A stretch of 64,000 nucleotides of DNA from Dechloromonas sp. CZR5. Its GTDB lineage: Bacteria > Pseudomonadota > Gammaproteobacteria > Burkholderiales > Rhodocyclaceae. Under the pieces are notes generated by a model. The model had not been told where the DNA came from, made no database searches, and was given only the letters and a program-made list of their open reading frames with translations. The position numbers were made by a program, and so were the translations under genes. Location of the stretch: positions 558,001 to 622,000 of the forward strand of contig NZ_VUYQ01000002.1 of the NCBI RefSeq assembly GCF_008711155.1. The letters are read 5' to 3'. Positions 15,191-25,265 of the stretch are shown piece after piece. Each line of letters opens with the position of its first letter. The stretch's first letter is position 1.

Positions 15191-16231
15191 TTAGCGGACG
15201 ACGATTGTGTCGGGTACTTTCCCGATGAATTCCAGGCGCCGGCTCAGGGCCTCGCTGACGAAGATGCGGCCGTCGCGGTCGACGCGCAGCACGAGGCCGA
15301 CGTCCATTTGGCGAGCCATCTCGCGCCAGCCCGCAGCGCCGGCGATGAACACCGGCTTGGAGGATGCATCCGACAGGGTGCCGGACCTGGGGCCGGCGGG
15401 AATCAGTACCGTCACCGCCTGCGTATGGGCGGCGGGGTGGCCGCTGCGGGGGTCTAGCAGGTGCGGGTAGCGCTCGCCGTCGACTTCGAAGAAGCGCTGG
15501 TAATCGCCGGAGGTGCCGATGGCTTCGCCGTCGTCGAGGGTCACTGTGGCGAGCGGGCCGGGCTGGCGCGGATGCTGGATGCCGACCCGCCACTTCTTGC
15601 CTTCCTTGCTGCCCAGCGCCATGACGTTGCCGCCGATGTTGATCAGCGCGTTGCGTATGCCCATGTCGCGCAGGATGGTGGCTGCACGGTCGAGGGCGAC
15701 GCCCTTCAGGTAGCCGCCGAAGTCGAGGGCGACGTGGCGATTGCGGCTGGTGACGATATTCCCGTCGACGGCGATGTCGGCAATCGACGGCCGGTCGGCC
15801 AGCCAGGTCTTGATCTCGGCCTCGGGCGGCAGTTCCGCCTTGAATTCGTCGGCTTGGAAACCCCATAGCTTGATGAGGCGGCCAATGCCGGGATCGAACA
15901 GGTTATCGCCCTGTTGTGCCAGCGCCTGGGCTTCGCGGACGAAGCCGGCCAGTTCGGTCGTGACGGTGTGCGGCTTGCCGGCGGCGATGGCCTCGTTGAG
16001 GGCACTCAGTTCCGACGGTTGCCAGGCGTGGTAGGCGCGATGCAGGCGGTCGAATTCGCGCAGTACGGCGGCAATGGCCTGGCGGCCCTGCGCCGGATCG
16101 TCGCCGACGACGATGACCTCGACCCGGGTGCCGAAGACATAGGCCTGTTGCTCCTGCAGCGGGGTGCGGCTGCAGGCGGTCAGGAGTACGGCGAGCAGGA
16201 CGAACAGGAACCGCGTTACGACAATCCGCAT
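15191..16231 (-). CDS. apbE: FAD:protein FMN transferase (ApbE), lipoprotein
   Basis: ApbE covalently attaches FMN from FAD to threonine residues of periplasmic or membrane flavoproteins such as Nqr/Rnf subunits. The 346-residue protein starts MRIVVTRFLFVLLAVLLTAC, a lipoprotein signal with an LTAC lipobox, then shows YVFGTRVEVIVVGD, the ALDFGGYLKGVALDRA flavin-binding segment and NALINIGGNVMALG. I chose the ATG at 16229-16231 because it gives this signal peptide; the frame continues upstream inside gshB. It overlaps the gshB stop by 16 bp. Its flavoprotein target is not in the window. Confidence 0.93.
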   Translation of the reverse strand: MRIVVTRFLFVLLAVLLTACSRTPLQEQQAYVFGTRVEVIVVGDDPAQGRQAIAAVLREFDRLHRAYHAWQPSELSALNEAIAAGKPHTVTTELAGFVREAQALAQQGDNLFDPGIGRLIKLWGFQADEFKAELPPEAEIKTWLADRPSIADIAVDGNIVTSRNRHVALDFGGYLKGVALDRAATILRDMGIRNALINIGGNVMALGSKEGKKWRVGIQHPRQPGPLATVTLDDGEAIGTSGDYQRFFEVDGERYPHLLDPRSGHPAAHTQAVTVLIPAGPRSGTLSDASSKPVFIAGAAGWREMARQMDVGLVLRVDRDGRIFVSEALSRRLEFIGKVPDTIVVR

Positions 16232-17235
16232 GCGTGTTCGAGGGCGGTGATGAAGGCGCCGGCGGCATCGAATCCCGACTGCTGGCGGATCTCGACCATG
16301 CAGGTCGGGCTGGTGACGTTGATCTCGGTGAGATGGTTGCCGATGACGTCGATGCCGACCAGCATCAGGCCCCGCTTGAACAGGATGGGGCCGAGCGCGT
16401 CGGCGATCTGCCGGTCGCGGCCGGACAATTCCTGGGCAACGCCGGTACCGCCGGCGGCCAGGTTGCCGCGCGTCTCGCCGGCCTTGGGAATGCGCGCCAG
16501 GCACCACGGCACCGGTTTGCCGGCAATGAGCAGGATGCGCTTGTCGCCGTGGGTGATCTCCGGCAGGTAACGTTGCGCCATGATCGTGCGGGCGCCCTGG
16601 TGGGTCAGCGTTTCCAGAATGACGTTGCGGTTGGGGTCGTTGCGGTGCACGCGAAAGATCTGGCTGCCGCCCATGCCGTCGAGCGGCTTGAGGATGACGT
16701 CACGCTCCTCGTCGATGAAATGCTGGAGTTGCGCCATCTCCCGGCTGACCAGGGTGGGCGGCGCGAAGTCCGGAAACTCCATGATCGCCAGCTTTTCCGA
16801 ATGGTCGCGCAGGGCGCGCGGCCGGTTGAAGATGCGTACGCCGTCGGCTTCGGCTCGTTCGAGCAGCCAGGTGGCGGTCAGGTACTCAAAATCGAAGGGC
16901 GGGTCCTTGCGCATGACAACCGCGTCGAAGGCGGCAAGCGGCAGCCATTCGCGGCCGGTTTCACGGTACCAGTCGTGATCGTCGGGGCGCAGGTGCAGAT
17001 GCAGGGCCTCGCCCGACACGCCGCCGGTATGGGTCGTGTCGGCCTTGCGCCAGCCCAGCGTCCGGGCCTCGATGGCGTAGACCTCGTGGCCGTGTTTTTC
17101 GGCGGCCCGCATCATGGCCACCGACGAATCCTTCCACGCCTTCAGCTCGGGCAGCGGATCGACGATGAAGGCCAGTTTCAGCGACCGGCTGCTGCCGCCG
17201 AGCAGGTGCTTCTCGAAATGCAGCTGCTGCGCCAT
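16216..17235 (-). CDS. gshB: Glutathione synthetase
   Basis: This is an ATP-grasp enzyme that joins gamma-glutamylcysteine and glycine to form glutathione. The 339-residue protein shows KLAFIVDPLPELKAWKDSSV near the N terminus, MRKDPPFDFEYL, the ATP-grasp segment DVILKPLDGMGGSQIFRV, and the C-terminal GIDVIGNHLTEINVTSPTC metal/ATP-binding motif. A short extension (about 18 residues) precedes the usual start. Its start overlaps the end of gshA by one base, so gshA-gshB-apbE form one operon. Confidence 0.96.
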   Translation of the reverse strand: MAQQLHFEKHLLGGSSRSLKLAFIVDPLPELKAWKDSSVAMMRAAEKHGHEVYAIEARTLGWRKADTTHTGGVSGEALHLHLRPDDHDWYRETGREWLPLAAFDAVVMRKDPPFDFEYLTATWLLERAEADGVRIFNRPRALRDHSEKLAIMEFPDFAPPTLVSREMAQLQHFIDEERDVILKPLDGMGGSQIFRVHRNDPNRNVILETLTHQGARTIMAQRYLPEITHGDKRILLIAGKPVPWCLARIPKAGETRGNLAAGGTGVAQELSGRDRQIADALGPILFKRGLMLVGIDVIGNHLTEINVTSPTCMVEIRQQSGFDAAGAFITALEHACGLS

Positions 17236-18527
17236 CAGTCCTCGTCGGTCTCGGGTGCCGTGCGCTCGAGCTCGATGGCGGCAGCCAGGCAGGCCAGGCG
17301 GCCGACGACGCCGTAGGCGTAGAAGCGGTTGGGCGGCGAATCGGGATTGCCGCAGCGATAGTCCGGCAGGTTGCAGCCGGTCTCGAAGGCCAGCGGCTCG
17401 AAGTGCATGCCCGGCGCATTGAGGTTCTCGTCCTTGCCGCGGCCGGTATGGACGCGATAGAAACCGCCGACGACATAGCGGTCGATCATGTAGATGACCG
17501 GTTCGGCGACGCCTTCGCCGACCGTCTCGAAGGAATGCACGCCTTCCTGGATGATGACCTCGGAGACTTCAAGTCCCTCCTTGATCACGCTCATCTTGTT
17601 GCGCTGCTTGCGGTTCAGGGCGATGACCTCGTCGGCATCGCGCACGGTCATCACGCCCATGCCGTAGGTGCCGGCGTCGGCCTTGACGACCACGTAGGGC
17701 GTCTCGTCGATGTCGTATTCGCGGTATTTTTCCTTGACGATGTCGAGCACCGCGGCGACGTTGGCGGCCAGGCATTCCTCGCCTTGCCGTTCGTGGAAAT
17801 TGACGCTGCGGCAGACCGAGAAGGCCGGGTTGATGCGCCACGGGTCGATGCCGATGGCCTTGGCGAAGTCGTTGGCGACCTGGTCGTAGGCGGCGAAGTG
17901 GTTGGACTTGCGGCGCACCGCCCAGCCGGCATGCACCGGCGGCAGTACGACCTGCTCGTTGAGGCCCTGCAGGATGGGCGGAATGCCGGCCGACAGGTCG
18001 TTGTTGAGCAGGATGGCGCAGGGATCGAAACCGTCCAGGCCGAGGCGGTAGGGGGTGCGGACCAGCGGTTCGAGCAGCAGTTGCTGGCCGTTCGGCAGGT
18101 CGATGGTCGTCGGTTTGTCGATGTCCGGCAGCAGCGAGCCGATGCGCACGGTCAGGCCGGTCTGCTTGAGAATGGCGGCGATCTGCGCCACGTTCTGCAG
18201 GTAGAACTGGTTGCGCGTGTGGTTTTCCGGGATCAGCAGCAGGCTGCGCGCATCCGGGCAGAATTTCTCGATGGCGCTCATCGCCGCCTGCACGCACAAC
18301 GGCAGGAAGGCCGGATTGAGGTTGTTGAAGCCGCCGGGGAACAGGTTGGTATCGACCGGCGCCAGCTTGAAGCCGGAATTGCGCAGGTCGACCGACGAAT
18401 AGAAGGGCGGCGTGTGTTCCAGCCACTGGCCGCGCAGCCAGTGCTCGATTTGCGGACTGGCGGCCAGGAAGCGGCGTTCCAGTTCGAGGAGCGGCCCGGT
18501 GAGGGCCGTGGTGAGGTGGGGAACCAT
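17235..18527 (-). CDS. gshA: Glutamate--cysteine ligase, proteobacterial (T. ferrooxidans-type) family
   Basis: This enzyme catalyses the first step of glutathione synthesis (gamma-glutamylcysteine formation). The 430-residue protein is of the single-domain family first noted in Thiobacillus ferrooxidans, unrelated in detail to E. coli GshA; recognisable segments are FYSSVDLRNSGFKLAPVDTN, FPGGFNNLNPAF, and the ATP-binding-like VVVKADAGTYGMGVMTV. It is directly followed by gshB, which confirms the pathway assignment. Its promoter must lie in the 148-bp gap shared with divergent ybiT; I see no strong consensus there. Confidence 0.93.
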   Translation of the reverse strand: MVPHLTTALTGPLLELERRFLAASPQIEHWLRGQWLEHTPPFYSSVDLRNSGFKLAPVDTNLFPGGFNNLNPAFLPLCVQAAMSAIEKFCPDARSLLLIPENHTRNQFYLQNVAQIAAILKQTGLTVRIGSLLPDIDKPTTIDLPNGQQLLLEPLVRTPYRLGLDGFDPCAILLNNDLSAGIPPILQGLNEQVVLPPVHAGWAVRRKSNHFAAYDQVANDFAKAIGIDPWRINPAFSVCRSVNFHERQGEECLAANVAAVLDIVKEKYREYDIDETPYVVVKADAGTYGMGVMTVRDADEVIALNRKQRNKMSVIKEGLEVSEVIIQEGVHSFETVGEGVAEPVIYMIDRYVVGGFYRVHTGRGKDENLNAPGMHFEPLAFETGCNLPDYRCGNPDSPPNRFYAYGVVGRLACLAAAIELERTAPETDED

Positions 18528-18675
18528 GTGCTGTCTCTTTCCCGGAAAATTTTTATTGTGGCTGCAAATCTTACACCGCAGTGCACAAATAGGGGGCTTC
18601 CGTGCGCGGTCAAACCGTTGAAAACAGGTAAAATTCGCCCTTTCGCTTTACCGCTATTCGCAGATCGGAATCACC

Positions 18676-20298
<1,623 letters not shown>

Positions 20299-20335
20299 GC
20301 CCCGGTTGTGCCCTGCGGGGCACCATGTTTGCGCG

Positions 20336-20363
20336 AGCCGAAGGCAATTGCCTTCGGCTTTTT
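20336..20363 (+). terminator. Rho-independent terminator after ybiT
   Basis: A perfect 24-bp palindrome (20336-20359, AGCCGAAGGCAA and its complement) is followed by TTTTT on the plus strand. It ends at the glpM stop codon on the opposite strand; there is no T-tract in the minus direction, so it serves ybiT. Confidence 0.85.
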
Positions 20364-20725
20364 CATGTGCCGTGCAGGCGCGTCCACACGGCCAGTAGCA
20401 GTGCTGCGGCAGCTATCCAGATCACCGTTGCAGCGAGCAGGGTCGAGGTGAGGCTGAGGCGGGGCGCCAGGATATATACCGCGACCAGGTAGGCGGCATA
20501 AGGGAGCAGGGCGCACAATCCGAACAAGGCCGTTTCACGCAGCGCCTCCGGGCCGCGTTCCTGTCCGACGAGCGCGTGGGCGATCAGTGCGAAGGTCGGG
20601 AACAGCGGTACCAGACCGGCGATATAGAAGTGGCGGCTGCCGGCGAGCAGGGTGATGACCAGAACGGCCAGCGCACCCAGCAGGCTTTTGGCGAAGAGCA
20701 TCACGGTCGAGATGGGAGAGAGCAA
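20363..20725 (-). CDS. glpM: GlpM/YdgC family membrane protein
   Basis: A 120-residue inner-membrane protein with four predicted membrane helices. It matches the GlpM family (E. coli YdgC): SLLGALAVLVITLLAG, FYIAGLVPLFPTFALIAHAL, and LLPYAAYLVAVYIL. In Pseudomonas, GlpM was linked to glycerol metabolism and alginate production; the biochemical function is unknown. An internal ATG (MLFAKS) nine residues in would give a protein closer to the family length of about 110, so the exact start is uncertain. Confidence 0.8.
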   Translation of the reverse strand: MLSPISTVMLFAKSLLGALAVLVITLLAGSRHFYIAGLVPLFPTFALIAHALVGQERGPEALRETALFGLCALLPYAAYLVAVYILAPRLSLTSTLLAATVIWIAAAALLLAVWTRLHGT

Positions 20726-20803
20726 GCGAGGCTGCGAACTGTACGCCCTTTATTGCTTTTGCGGGCAGCCGGTTTCCTTTCGGTCTCTTCCGGCGATAGG
20801 CGA

Positions 20804-21562
20804 TCAGCCGGGGCGCTTGGCTGGCGGGTAGTAAGGCAGTAAGGCCTTGGCGGCCTCGACCCGCAGGGCCGGGCTGGCGTTCGGGTCGTTCATGACGGCG
20901 AGCAGGAAGCTCTGCGGATCGGCATGCGGGCCATTCAGGCTCAGCTTGCCGTCGGCAGCGGGAGCGCTTTCGTGACGCGGCGTGTCGCTCGCGGACAGTG
21001 TTCGGGGGGAGGCCGGTGCGAGCCGGGAAAGGGCGCGTTCGAATTCCTCCGCTTTGATTTCCGAAAAACCGGCCAGCAGTTCGGCCTGCTTGTCCGGGGT
21101 CGGTGCCATCTCCAGCCACGGCTCGTCGATGAACAGGCTGCCCATGCCGGGATCGATGAAGGCGCTCCACCGGTCGTCGCCGGCCACTCGTGCCGGCGGC
21201 AGTTCAACCGCGTCAACGGCCTCTGCCTCGATGCGATCGGAAGGAAGATCGGCGGCATGGCGGGCGATCAGGCAGGTCAGGAAGGTATTTGCTTGTTCCC
21301 GGGAGACGGCTTGAGCCAGCGGAAACCACAGGCAGAAGCCTCGCCCATCGACCGAAACGGGGGGAGCGGGGAGTTCCAGATCGTCCTGGGTGGCGTGAAA
21401 AATGATGGCCACCCGTTCCCAGTCGCCGGGGCGGCGGAAAGCAAGCCGGAGCAGACGATGCCCTCGCGGTGCCTCCGGACTGCCCCCCGGGGTCCCATCG
21501 GCCGATACCGGCTTGCCCGGCAGGCCGAAGAGGCGGTGTCGCTCGGCATTGAGTTTGTTCAT
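20804..21562 (-). CDS. Conserved hypothetical protein
   Basis: I do not recognise a characterised family. The protein is about 252 residues from the ATG at 21560-21562 (MNKLNAERHRLFGLPG); an ATG 16 codons upstream is also possible. It is mostly soluble-looking, with a central acidic region and no signal peptide or membrane segment. The last about 35 residues (SFLLAVMNDPNASPALRVEA, then AKALLPYY) resemble a short motif seen at the end of several small phage- or plasmid-like proteins, but that is too weak to assign a role. It lies between glpM and a two-component system on the same strand. Confidence 0.6.
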   Translation of the reverse strand: MNKLNAERHRLFGLPGKPVSADGTPGGSPEAPRGHRLLRLAFRRPGDWERVAIIFHATQDDLELPAPPVSVDGRGFCLWFPLAQAVSREQANTFLTCLIARHAADLPSDRIEAEAVDAVELPPARVAGDDRWSAFIDPGMGSLFIDEPWLEMAPTPDKQAELLAGFSEIKAEEFERALSRLAPASPRTLSASDTPRHESAPAADGKLSLNGPHADPQSFLLAVMNDPNASPALRVEAAKALLPYYPPAKRPG

Positions 21563-21631
21563 GATGATCGGTGTCGTTTCAGGGCGATGGCAAGGGGGGA
21601 AGTGTCGCAAATCGGCGGAGCCGTTGCACGC

Positions 21632-22345
21632 TTATCGATTTGCAATGCTTTCGAGGCGGTAGCCGAGGCCACGGACAGTGTGAATCAGCGGATCGTGGCT
21701 CGCATGGTCGATTTTGGCCCGCAGGCGGCGGATGTAGACGTCCACGACATTGGTCAGCGGGTCCTCGCTGACGCCCCAGACGTTGGCAAGGATGCGTTCA
21801 CGGCTGAACAGCCGGCCCGGGGCGCTCATCATCAGTTCGAGCAGTGCGAGTTCCTTCGCTGTCAGCTGCAGTATGCTGCCGCCGCGCGTGGCCTGCATGC
21901 GTTCGCGGTCGAACACCAGGTCGGCTACCTGCAGGCGGTTGGGCGTCGTGCGCTGGACATCCCTGCCGCGTCGGGCCAGCGACTCCAGGCGGGCCAGCAG
22001 TTCTTCGAAATCGAAGGGTTTGGGCAGGTAGTCATCCGCACCCAGGCGCAAACCGGCGACACGGTCTTCCACGGCCCCGAGCGCGGAGAGAATGAGGATG
22101 GGCAGGGCCACACCTTCGGCGCGCAGGGTCTGGCATATCTCCAGCCCGCTGGTTCCGGGGAGCATCAGGTCGAGCACGATGACGGCGGATTGCCTTTCCG
22201 TGGCGCATTCCCGCGCCAGTCTGCGCGCCGAACTCAGGCCGCTGATGCCGTCACCGGCCGTTTCCACGCGATGTCCTTCCGCCCGCAAGCCACGGCCGAG
22301 AAAATCGGCGATACGCGGATCGTCCTCGATGACCAGGATGTTCAT
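21632..22345 (-). CDS. Two-component response regulator, OmpR/PhoB family
   Basis: A 237-residue DNA-binding regulator. The receiver domain (about 1-120) carries the acidic pair in VIEDDPRI, the phospho-acceptor D59 (IVLDLMLPG) and the lysine in YLPKPFDFEEL. The C-terminal winged helix (about 135-235) shows LTAKELALLELMMSAPGRLF, VWGVSEDPLTNVVDVYIRRL and IHTVRGLGYRLE. The start overlaps the kinase stop by four bases. A pair of 11-bp-spaced direct repeats upstream of the kinase gene (24001-24022) is a possible binding site. Confidence 0.93.
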   Translation of the reverse strand: MNILVIEDDPRIADFLGRGLRAEGHRVETAGDGISGLSSARRLARECATERQSAVIVLDLMLPGTSGLEICQTLRAEGVALPILILSALGAVEDRVAGLRLGADDYLPKPFDFEELLARLESLARRGRDVQRTTPNRLQVADLVFDRERMQATRGGSILQLTAKELALLELMMSAPGRLFSRERILANVWGVSEDPLTNVVDVYIRRLRAKIDHASHDPLIHTVRGLGYRLESIANR

Positions 22346-23964
22346 GCAAGCTCTCCTTCGAGCATCTCTTGTTGCGCAACGGGGAGACTCAGCATGGCAC
22401 GCGTACCGCTGGCGCCGCTCTCCAGTATCAAGCTGCCGCCGTGCGCCTGGGCCAGCGCCTGGGCGATGCTGAGGCCGAGCCCGCTGCCCTCGGTACTGTG
22501 CAGGCGGGCCTGCGTGCCCCGGAAATGCCGGTCGAATACATGGGGCAGTTCTTCCCGCGGAATGCCGATGCCCTCATCTTCAATGGTCAGCAGCACACGG
22601 GCCGGATGGTGCGCCTCGCGTTCCTGGGTCAGCACCTCGACCCGGACACGGCCGCCGGTGCTGGAGTAGCGCGTTGCGTTGTCGAGCAGGATGCCCAGGA
22701 GCTGGCGCAGCCGCAGCGGGTCGCCTTGCACCACATGACCACCCGTCATGCGGGGCGGGCCGATCAGGCTGACGCCTTGTTGTTCGGCCAGCGGGCCGGC
22801 CTGGATAACGGCTTCGGTAGCCAGTTCGTCGATATCGACGGGTATGCGGCGCAGCGACAGGGAGTCGATGTCGTTGCGGGCCATGCTGAGTAGATCGTCG
22901 ATGACCGAGCCGAGCTGGCGTGCGGTGTCGACGATACGAGCCAGCGCCTGACGGTATTCGATGGCCGGCTTATCCACGCCGCGCAAGGTGATTTCCGCTT
23001 CGCCGCGGATGACCGTGGTCGGTGTGCGCAGTTCGTGGCTGATATCGGCAAACAGCCGTCGCCGCCGACTATCCGCCTCGCGCAGCGCGGTCAGGGCATC
23101 GGCCAGTTCACCGGTCCGCGCCGCTACCTGTTCTTCCAGCTGCTGGCGCTGGGCGGATTCGCGTTGCCGGTGCTCCTCGAGTTCGGCAGCCAGCGCGTTG
23201 ACGCTGCGCGCCACTTCGGAAAACTCGTCGTTTCCCGAGAGCGGGATGCGATGGCTCAGCTTTCCCGCCTGCAGGGCATCGGCCCCTTCGCTGAGCAGTT
23301 GCAGCGGCCGCCTCAGTTCGCGGCCGAAGTAGAAGAGGGCGATCAAGGTCACGATACCCAGCGCACCGGCGACGCCGAGCCATAACCAGCGCACGACCGC
23401 CAGACGGGCATCCGCCGCGGCGCGTTCGCGCTGGACGGCAGCCGATTCGCGGGCAATGTTCTCGGCCACCAGTCGGCGCACGTCATAGCCGTCGGCGACG
23501 TCGAATACCCGCGAATGGGCAGCCCAGGCGGACCGCCAGTCGGTGTTGTTGACCAGCGGCCTGGCTTCGTCGACCGACTTGATCAAGGCGGTGACGCTAC
23601 GTTCCAGGACCGCCAGCGCTTCGGCGCGCCGCAGGTGTTCTTCGCGGGCTTCGACGCTGCCGTCGAGCTGTATCGCCTGTTCGACCAGCACTTTCAGGCG
23701 CTGGACCGTCCCCTGCATCGCCGTCTCGAGTTCGTCGCGCTGGGCAAGGTCGGCCTGCGTGCCCTGCTGCATCTGGGCGACCCAGGTACGCAGCCGCTGT
23801 TTCTGGGCGGATAGCTGAATGAAGCTGGTTGCAATGTCGCTGGCCACGCGGCCGCGCACAACCTGATGTTCGATGGCGACCAGCGACATGGCGGCGAGCA
23901 GGGCGGCGAGGACGATGACTGCGGCAATCAGGCCGAGAACGAAGGTAAGGCGGAGTCGAAACAT
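22342..23964 (-). CDS. Two-component sensor histidine kinase
   Basis: A 540-residue inner-membrane kinase. An N-terminal membrane segment (about 5-30) and a second (about 175-195) flank a roughly 145-residue periplasmic, alpha-helical sensor region with many charged residues (four-helix-bundle-like). HAMP follows (RRPLQLLSEGADALQAGKLS), then HisKA with FADISHELRTPTTVIRGEAE and an HATPase with VLLTIEDEGIGIPREELPHV and GSGLGLSIAQALAQAHGG. I chose the ATG at 23962-23964, which follows a GGAG ribosome-binding sequence; the frame runs 11 codons further upstream. It pairs with the OmpR-type regulator. The stimulus is unknown. Confidence 0.92.
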   Translation of the reverse strand: MFRLRLTFVLGLIAAVIVLAALLAAMSLVAIEHQVVRGRVASDIATSFIQLSAQKQRLRTWVAQMQQGTQADLAQRDELETAMQGTVQRLKVLVEQAIQLDGSVEAREEHLRRAEALAVLERSVTALIKSVDEARPLVNNTDWRSAWAAHSRVFDVADGYDVRRLVAENIARESAAVQRERAAADARLAVVRWLWLGVAGALGIVTLIALFYFGRELRRPLQLLSEGADALQAGKLSHRIPLSGNDEFSEVARSVNALAAELEEHRQRESAQRQQLEEQVAARTGELADALTALREADSRRRRLFADISHELRTPTTVIRGEAEITLRGVDKPAIEYRQALARIVDTARQLGSVIDDLLSMARNDIDSLSLRRIPVDIDELATEAVIQAGPLAEQQGVSLIGPPRMTGGHVVQGDPLRLRQLLGILLDNATRYSSTGGRVRVEVLTQEREAHHPARVLLTIEDEGIGIPREELPHVFDRHFRGTQARLHSTEGSGLGLSIAQALAQAHGGSLILESGASGTRAMLSLPVAQQEMLEGELA

Positions 23965-24000
23965 CGGTCTATTCTCCGTATCGGTTGCGGCGCACACAAT

Positions 24001-24022
24001 CGTTCATCTGGCGTTCATCAAG
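24001..24022. promoter_or_regulatory. Direct repeats, candidate OmpR-type operator
   Basis: GTTCATC occurs twice with a period of exactly 11 bp (24002-24008 and 24013-24019). One helical turn between 7-bp half-sites is the layout bound by PhoB/OmpR-type regulators. It lies between the divergent kinase gene and the NTF2-like gene. Confidence 0.45.
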
Positions 24023-24142
24023 GCGATCTGTATTTCTCATCTTTCGCTCAGGCTGGATTCAACTGCAACGTTTGAAATAGAGGGGTCGGCATGCGGTGTC
24101 ATGCCTGTTGAAGCAACCGTAACCCCCAAAGGAGTTTGCAAC

Positions 24143-24700
24143 ATGAAGCGTACGTCAATTGCCATCGCGATGCTCTGTTTCGGTGGCGCCGCCCTGGCCC
24201 AATCCCAGACTATCGTCGTCAATCAGGCCATCACCCAGGCCGAAGTGCAAGCCGCCCAGCAGGGCTGGTGCCAGGCGCTGCTCGACATTGGCGCCACTTA
24301 TGCCAAGTCCGGCCAACCTGCCGCCAAGGCCCTTGCCGAGAAGGTGATCGACAGCGCCTATGGCTACCAGATGGGCGCCGTGCTGTTCAAGCCGACGCTG
24401 ACGGTGAATCCGCAGACCTTCCGTCCGACACGGGCCGGTGCCTTGTCCTATTTCGTTGGCGGCGATCCGGCATTCCCGAAGGATAGCGGTTTCGCGCTCA
24501 AGGGGTGGACCAAGTGCGAAGTGGCCAACAACGCCATTTTCATTGCCGGCAACAGCGCCACGACCATGGGCAAGGTCAGCTTCACCGGCAAGGAAGGCAA
24601 GGTCACCACGGTCGACAAGACCTGGAAATTCGTCAAGGACGACGCCGGCAGCTTGCGCATCGTCGTGCATCACTCGTCGCTGGAATACGCCGGCAGCTGA
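24143..24700 (+). CDS. Periplasmic NTF2/SnoaL-like protein of unknown function
   Basis: The 185-residue protein has a clear Sec signal peptide (MKRTSIAIAMLCFGGAALAQ) and an alpha+beta body that resembles the NTF2/SnoaL fold, ending in a beta-rich segment (FIAGNSATTMGKVSFTGKEG and WKFVKDDAGSLRIVVHHSSL). Similar secreted proteins occur in Rhodocyclales and are sometimes misnamed phosphoribosyl-AMP cyclohydrolase; no HisI cysteine motif is visible here. The ATG at 24143 has a good AAAGGAG ribosome-binding sequence. The gene diverges from the two-component system and may be one of its targets. Confidence 0.7.
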   Translation: MKRTSIAIAMLCFGGAALAQSQTIVVNQAITQAEVQAAQQGWCQALLDIGATYAKSGQPAAKALAEKVIDSAYGYQMGAVLFKPTLTVNPQTFRPTRAGALSYFVGGDPAFPKDSGFALKGWTKCEVANNAIFIAGNSATTMGKVSFTGKEGKVTTVDKTWKFVKDDAGSLRIVVHHSSLEYAGS

Positions 24701-24771
24701 GTCGGGGAGTGACCGTCAGGTCGGGCAAGGTGCCCGCCTTGACGGGCTTTGCTCAATCCGGGCCGGACTGT

Positions 24772-25242
24772 CTATTGCGGCGTACCGCGGGCTGCCAGCG
24801 TGCGGATGATCGTGACGCAATCGACATCCGACTGGTGGTAGGCCGATTTGACGTAGTCGATGTAGGCGCGATCTTCCGAGTTCGGGGTGTTGCCGAAACT
24901 GGTGGCATAGGCGAAGCGCAGGAAGAGGGCATCCGGCTCCGGTTCCTCGATGGAAATGGTCAGGCTGCCGCCGGCGTGCTGCTCGCTGGGCAGGATGTCG
25001 AAGCGAACCCACTGCCGTTCCAGCAGGGTGACCCGGTCATGGATGACCGCCGCGCCGAAGTCGAGCTTGCGCAGCAGGTGGTCGGCATGGCGTTCGACGA
25101 TGGTGCAGCTTTCCAGCCCGGGCAGGAAAGGAACGGCATCGTCGACGCGGTGGAGCAGGCCCTGCCAGAGCTGGTCGCGGCTGAGCGGGGCAATCAGCGG
25201 ATTCTGCAGGTCGTTGATCTGGATGAGATGTTCGAAATTCAT
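24772..25242 (-). CDS. SRPBCC-fold protein, DUF1857 family
   Basis: A 156-residue soluble protein that matches the DUF1857 (AtaL-like) branch of the START/SRPBCC superfamily: FEHLIQINDLQNPLIAPLSR, DQLWQGLLHRVDDAVPFLPG, then the beta-rich middle and a C-terminal helix with YIDYVKSAYHQ. Such proteins have a hydrophobic cavity, but the family has no established bacterial function. It diverges from rsuA with only 23 bp between the start codons. Confidence 0.75.
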   Translation of the reverse strand: MNFEHLIQINDLQNPLIAPLSRDQLWQGLLHRVDDAVPFLPGLESCTIVERHADHLLRKLDFGAAVIHDRVTLLERQWVRFDILPSEQHAGGSLTISIEEPEPDALFLRFAYATSFGNTPNSEDRAYIDYVKSAYHQSDVDCVTIIRTLAARGTPQ

Positions 25243-25265
25243 GGCCCGATGTTAGCATTCCAGCC

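Noticed and set aside
15191-16507. Longer apbE reading frame starting at 16507
   Set aside because: The extra residues lie inside gshB, are Arg/Pro-rich shadow sequence, and would bury the lipoprotein signal that begins at 16231.
24143-24700. HisI phosphoribosyl-AMP cyclohydrolase
   Set aside because: Similar proteins sometimes carry that name in databases, but this one has a signal peptide and lacks the HisI cysteine/histidine motifs; an NTF2-like secreted protein fits better.
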